Positions 22,255-25,159 of a DNA stretch of 25,159 nt are shown here, in pieces. The stretch covers positions 1 through 25,159 of the forward strand of contig JALTLT010000071.1 of the NCBI GenBank assembly GCA_027001815.1, written 5' to 3'. Both the position numbers and the translations under genes were made by a program. Within the stretch, counting starts at the first letter, position 1, and each line of letters begins with the position of its first letter. Below the pieces are notes generated by a model, which searched no databases, was not told the origin of the DNA, and worked only from the letters and a program-made list of their open reading frames with translations. Origin of the DNA: Gammaproteobacteria bacterium (GTDB lineage: Bacteria; Pseudomonadota; Gammaproteobacteria; JALTLT01).

Positions 22255-22384
22255 CAGGCTGTGCCGCGGTGCATGGATGCACCGCCGTCTTCAATGAGAC
22301 CAGCAGCCTGTCGGACTTCAAGCTGAAGGTCACTTCGCCCCGCGGAAGGCACCGGAACCCGACGGTCTATCATAAGGCTGACAG
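22254..22384. repeat. Composite CAGGCTGT repeat, copy 1
   Basis: Positions 22259-22318 match 24897-24956 in 57 of 60 positions, including a hairpin with arms GCGGTGC/GCACCGC whose loop is ATGGAT here and AGGGAT there. ACAGGCTG at the start and CAGCCTGT near 22304-22311 can pair as an outer stem. The stretch 22330-22384 is a second block in the orientation of 20036-20085, so this copy is a composite of one direct and one inverted part. Confidence 0.8.
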
Positions 22385-22432
22385 GTCATTGAAAACGTGA
22401 GGAAGCCGGAAATCGCATTTTCGGCTTCCGGC

Positions 22433-22463
22433 GTTGAAATAGGCCAGGACGGCCTTTTTCAAC
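22433..22463. terminator. Likely bidirectional terminator between the 94-aa gene and the MFS gene
   Basis: A hairpin with arms GTTGAAATAGGCC and GGCCTTTTTCAAC (one T-T mismatch) and loop AGGAC. The inner AGGCC/GGCCT stem is followed by a T-run on the plus strand, and the outer AAA/TTT gives one on the other strand. A second hairpin, GGAAGCCG/CGGCTTCC, lies just before it at about 22401-22429. The genes on each side converge here. Confidence 0.6.
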
Positions 22464-22536
22464 ATCCTGCCAAGTCTCCACTCCTTCTCCGGCAGTCCCC
22501 GTCACAGTGTGCGGCGGGAGAAGGCCGCGATCACCC

Positions 22537-23739
22537 TCACCGTCCCCCCGCCGCGCAAGGCCGGCAGCGCGCCAGGAAGAGCAGCCCCCCTGCCAGCATC
22601 GCCATGCCCGCGGCAACCACCGTGGGAACCGGGCCCAGCCAGTCGCCCACGGCGCCTCCCAACAGACTGCCCAGCGGCATCAGGCCGATGAAGAGGGTGG
22701 AGAAGATGGACATCACCCTTCCCCGCAGCAGATCGGGCACCTCCATCTGGATGTAGGTGTTGGTGCTCGCCGCGACCGTGGTCTGGCCGAAACCGATCAC
22801 CACCAGTATCGGCAGGGCCAGCCATTGCCAGGACACCAGGGGGAAGAGGAGCAGACCCGCACCGGCCAGCAGGGCGGCGCGGGCGATGGAGGGGAGCAGG
22901 GTACGACCACCCCGCTTGCGGGCCAGATTGATGGCGCCCAACAGCGCCCCCAGCCCCACCGCACCGAGGAAGAGCCCCAGCTCCAGCGACTGGCCACCGA
23001 AACGCCGGTCCACCACCAGCGGCATCAGCACCGTGAGCACCGCCGCCACCATACTCAGCAGGGCCACCAGCAGGATCACCGCACGGATGGTGGGGTGGCT
23101 GCGTACATACCCCAGTCCCTCCTTGAGGTTCTGCCAGGCGGAACCCCTCTGCTCCCCGGACGGACGGGCATCCACCCGCATCCACGCCAGGCCCGCCAGC
23201 ACCCCGAGGAAGGTGGCCGCATTGAGGGCAAAGACCCATCCCTCCCCCACCCAGGCCACCAGGGCGCCAGCCAGCGCAGGGCCCACTGTGCGGGCGATGT
23301 TGAAGGCGCTGGAGTTGAGGGCGATGGCGTTGGGCAGATCGGCGCGCGGCACCAGGCTGGCCATGAGTGCGTGGCGTGCCGGCACCTCGAAGGCGTGAAC
23401 GAGACCGAGCCAGAGGGCCAGGAGCAGCAACAACGGCGGGGTGACCCATCCCTGCAGGGTGGCGGTCGCCAGAGTGACCGCCTGGAGCATGGCCAGAAAG
23501 TGGAGCAGCAGCATCAGCCGACGCCGATCGAAGCGGTCGGCCACCACCCCGCCCACCAGGCTGAGCAGGAGCACGGGGATGAGATTGGCGAACATCACCG
23601 CCCCGAGCCAGGTACCGGAACCGGTCAGGCGGTAGACCAGCCACGACTGTGCCACGCTCTGCATCCAGGTACCGTTGAGCGACAGCACCTGGCCGAAGAA
23701 GTAGAGACGGAAATTCCTGTGGCGGAGGGAACGGATCAT
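22537..23739 (-). CDS. MFS transporter (MFS_3/EntS-like exporter)
   Basis: A 400-aa protein with about twelve hydrophobic segments. It begins MIRSLRHRNFRLYFFGQ, the usual start of this exporter group, and has motif A GGVVADRFDRRRLM between segments 2 and 3; PARHALMASLVPRADLPNAIALNS is the characteristic loop of the EntS-like subgroup. The substrate is unknown. ATG 23739 (AGGA 9 nt upstream) is preferred to ATG 23781, which lies inside a good -10 element. It is divergent from the ThiL-like/SixA pair. Confidence 0.87.
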   Translation of the reverse strand: MIRSLRHRNFRLYFFGQVLSLNGTWMQSVAQSWLVYRLTGSGTWLGAVMFANLIPVLLLSLVGGVVADRFDRRRLMLLLHFLAMLQAVTLATATLQGWVTPPLLLLLALWLGLVHAFEVPARHALMASLVPRADLPNAIALNSSAFNIARTVGPALAGALVAWVGEGWVFALNAATFLGVLAGLAWMRVDARPSGEQRGSAWQNLKEGLGYVRSHPTIRAVILLVALLSMVAAVLTVLMPLVVDRRFGGQSLELGLFLGAVGLGALLGAINLARKRGGRTLLPSIARAALLAGAGLLLFPLVSWQWLALPILVVIGFGQTTVAASTNTYIQMEVPDLLRGRVMSIFSTLFIGLMPLGSLLGGAVGDWLGPVPTVVAAGMAMLAGGLLFLARCRPCAAGGR

Positions 23740-23776
23740 CCGGGCCGGTCCTGGGAGATGGGTGACAAGGTGCGGT

Positions 23777-23804
23777 ATCATAACCCGACAACGTCGTATG
23801 TCGT
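23777..23804 (-). promoter_or_regulatory. Candidate sigma-70 promoter for the MFS gene
   Basis: On the minus strand, ACGACA (23804-23799), a 16-bp spacer and TATGAT (23782-23777) form a promoter-like pair; the -10 matches in five of six positions. The upstream ATG 23781 falls inside the -10, which supports the later start at 23739. Confidence 0.4.
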
Positions 23805-23950
23805 GTTCAGGGCGGAAAGCGGCGCATCGGATCGAGGCACGGTGCGCGGGAAAGGGGGGTTCCCTTGTCAGGTGCCACGACAGCGGGCCGGCGCTTCGCC
23901 TTTCGCCCCTGACCTGTCGATGTCATCAATGACGGGCCGCGGAGATCGCC

Positions 23951-24367
23951 ATGGCCAGCGGAGAATTCGACCTCATCGAGCGCTACTTCACCCCCCTCTC
24001 CGCCGAGGCGACCCTCGGCATCGGCGACGACTGCGCCCTGCTCGAGGCCGACCACCCCCTCCTTCCGGTGGGCCACGCGCTCTGCCACGAGGCCGTGCAG
24101 GGGCTCGATCCGGCCGCGGCCGCTTCCCGACTGGTCGAAGGGGCCGTGAAGAGGGCGAAAGAACTGGGGACGACCCCCCTCTGGACCACCCTCACGCTCA
24201 CTCTCCCCTCGACCGATACCGACTGGCTCGAGAGCTTCTCCACCGCCCTGCACGCGGCCCTGGTCCACCACCGGATCGGCCTGGCGGGCGGCGACACCAC
24301 CCGCGGCCCCCTGGCCGTCGCGCTGCAGCTCCTGTGCCGCCCCGCGGAGGGAATTGCCACCCCGTGA
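23951..24367 (+). CDS. Half-length ThiL-like protein (AIR synthase N-terminal domain only)
   Basis: A 138-aa protein matching the N-terminal half of thiamine-monophosphate kinase, which is normally about 320 aa. It has MASGEFDLIERYF, LGIGDDCALL (23-31), LTLTLPSTDTDWLESFS and GGDTTRGPL (113-121). The family's (S/T)D(T/M)LVEGxHF loop is replaced by an unrelated stretch around 40-53, and the SDLAAMGA motif by VKRAKELGTT, so two metal-binding Asp positions are lost. The ATP-site C-terminal domain is absent. Kinase activity is therefore unlikely. The frame is intact, has GGAG before ATG, and its stop overlaps sixA as GTGA, which argues for a maintained gene with a new role rather than fresh decay; an old truncated paralogue remains possible. 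Confidence 0.7.
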   Translation: MASGEFDLIERYFTPLSAEATLGIGDDCALLEADHPLLPVGHALCHEAVQGLDPAAAASRLVEGAVKRAKELGTTPLWTTLTLTLPSTDTDWLESFSTALHAALVHHRIGLAGGDTTRGPLAVALQLLCRPAEGIATP

Positions 24368-24864
24368 AACGCCTGATCCTCATGCGCCACGCCAAATCGA
24401 GCTGGAGGGATGTCTCGCTCTCCGATTTCCAGCGCCCCCTCAACAAGCGCGGAATGCGGGATGCACCGGAGATGGGGCGTCGCCTGCGCCGGCGGAGGCT
24501 GATCCCCGACCGGATTCTCTCCAGCAGTGCCGAACGGGCCTGGAGCACCGCCCTGCTGGTGGCGGTGGAAACGGGGTTTCCCGTCGAGAGGATCGAGACC
24601 CGCGAAAGGCTCTATCTGGCCTCCGGCAAGACCCTGCTGGAGGCCGTCCAGGGAACCGACGAGGGGTGCGACACGCTGCTCCTGGTGGCCCACAACCCCG
24701 GCATCACCGAGTTGAGCAACCGCCTCGGTGACGCCCGTACCGACAACCTCCCCACCGCCGCCCAGCACGCCATCGACCTGCCGGTAGAGCACTGGCGGGA
24801 GGTGGCGACAGAGATGGGAAAGACCCTCTTTCTCGACTGGCCGAAGAACGATCCGGGGCTCTGA
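24364..24864 (+). CDS. sixA: SixA-type phosphohistidine phosphatase (histidine phosphatase family)
   Basis: A 166-aa branch-1 histidine phosphatase. The RHG motif is LMRHAKSSW with Arg8 and nucleophile His9, Arg58 lies in SSSAERAWSTA, and the second catalytic His is His110 in LLLVAHNPGI. SixA removes phosphate from phosphohistidine, in E. coli from the ArcB HPt domain or the nitrogen PTS protein NPr; the target here is unknown. GTG 24364 overlaps the ThiL-like stop by GTGA, so the two are translated together. The stop TGA is the first part of the repeat motif TGACAGGCTGT. Confidence 0.87.
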   Translation: MKRLILMRHAKSSWRDVSLSDFQRPLNKRGMRDAPEMGRRLRRRRLIPDRILSSSAERAWSTALLVAVETGFPVERIETRERLYLASGKTLLEAVQGTDEGCDTLLLVAHNPGITELSNRLGDARTDNLPTAAQHAIDLPVEHWREVATEMGKTLFLDWPKNDPGL

Positions 24865-24900
24865 CAGGCTGTTGAAAAACACCGTTTTTCGGCAGCCTGT
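24864..24900. terminator. Long hairpin at the sixA stop codon
   Basis: Arms of 17 nt (24864-24880 and 24884-24900) pair fully if two T-G wobbles are allowed, around a 3-nt loop ACC. The inner part GAAAAAC/GTTTTTC gives a T-run inside the stem, as in bidirectional terminators. The outer ACAGGCTG/CAGCCTGT is the end motif of the dispersed repeats. It starts at the last base of the stop codon. Confidence 0.55.
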
Positions 24901-25022
24901 GCCGCGGTGCAGGGATGCACCGCCGTTTTCAATGAGGCCAGCAGCCTGTCGGACTTTGACAGCCGGTCAGGTTCTGGTGCTTTCCGCGGGGTCCCGAGAG
25001 GCGGGAAGGCCCTCCCGGGGGC
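24897..25022. repeat. Composite CAGGCTGT repeat, copy 2
   Basis: 24897-24956 is the 60-bp block shared with 22259-22318 and contains the AGGGAT-loop hairpin 24904-24923. 24942-25022 is the second block, found inverted at 20005-20089 and in part at 22330-22384. No gene is seen from 24865 to the window end. Confidence 0.8.
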
Positions 25023-25126
25023 GTTGGCGGCAGGGATGCCGCCAACGAGCCCCCAGGGGTGAGGAGAGACCCTTCGTCCAGTGGACGAAGGAAGCTCTCC
25101 GAACGCCCCGCCAGGGATGGCGGGGC
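25022..25126. repeat. Three hairpins in a row near the window end
   Basis: 25022-25047 has perfect 10-bp arms (CGTTGGCGGC) and loop AGGGAT. 25071-25091 has 9-bp arms (CCTTCGTCC) and loop AGT. 25105-25126 has perfect 8-bp arms (GCCCCGCC) and loop AGGGAT. The two AGGGAT hairpins have unrelated arms, the clearest example of the loop-constant pattern. Confidence 0.75.
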
Positions 25127-25159
25127 CGGCCTTTTCGGCGAAGCAGGACAGCACAGCCG

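Noticed and set aside
22507..24363. Plus-strand frame leading into sixA
   Set aside because: Only the last 166 codons, from GTG 24364, are SixA; the part before it is antisense to the MFS gene and the wrong frame of the ThiL-like gene.

Overview
The window reads as GC-rich chromosome of a gammaproteobacterium. The gene order supports this (yciB-yciI-bolA, a yciV-like PHP gene with yciO, trpS-scpA-scpB-rluB, ccmABCDE), as do the protein signatures. A Chromatiales/Ectothiorhodospiraceae-like lineage is my best guess, but this is inference from gene order only. I saw no rRNA, tRNA, insertion sequence, phage gene or CRISPR array.

Layout. (1) 1-3635, plus strand: the end of imuB followed by dnaE2, the translesion-synthesis mutasome. 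(2) 3636-4073: a gene-free tract of hairpins and repeats. (3) 4074-4671, minus: a PilZ protein and a small membrane protein; then, on plus, a single-domain response regulator (4966) and a DJ-1/PfpI protein (5535). (4) 13167 down to 6242, minus: nine closely packed genes: PHP nuclease (yciV type), yciO, a small membrane protein, an M50 protease, trpS, scpA, scpB, rluB and a HhH-GPD DNA glycosylase. From trpS to the glycosylase most junctions are 4-14 nt overlaps. (5) 13418-14759, plus: yciB, yciI, bolA. (6) 19342 down to 14920, minus: ccmA, B, C, D, E, then a NUDIX ADP-ribose pyrophosphatase and a PAPS sulfotransferase. ccmF-I do not follow. (7) 19343-20242: 900 bp without genes, rich in repeats. 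(8) 20243-24864: a DHH phosphoesterase, yajQ (minus), an unrecognised 94-aa protein, an MFS transporter (minus), a half-length ThiL-like protein translationally coupled to a SixA-type phosphatase, and finally another repeat tract to the end.

The genes are mostly housekeeping: tRNA charging, condensin loading, rRNA modification, cytochrome c maturation and DNA repair. The unusual content lies between them. Nearly every long intergenic space holds dispersed repeats built from perfect or near-perfect hairpins. The arms differ from hairpin to hairpin, but the loops recur: AGGGAT/ATCCCT (or ATGGAT), GGGA/TCCC, TGC, GAA. At 14003-14147 five such hairpins stand end to end with 1-5 nt between them. 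Several repeats start at a stop codon, and copies differ by whole repeat units or by paired changes in both arms. This arm-variable, loop-constant hairpin system is the most interesting signal in the window. Its function is unknown; the mechanisms offered in the findings are hypotheses.
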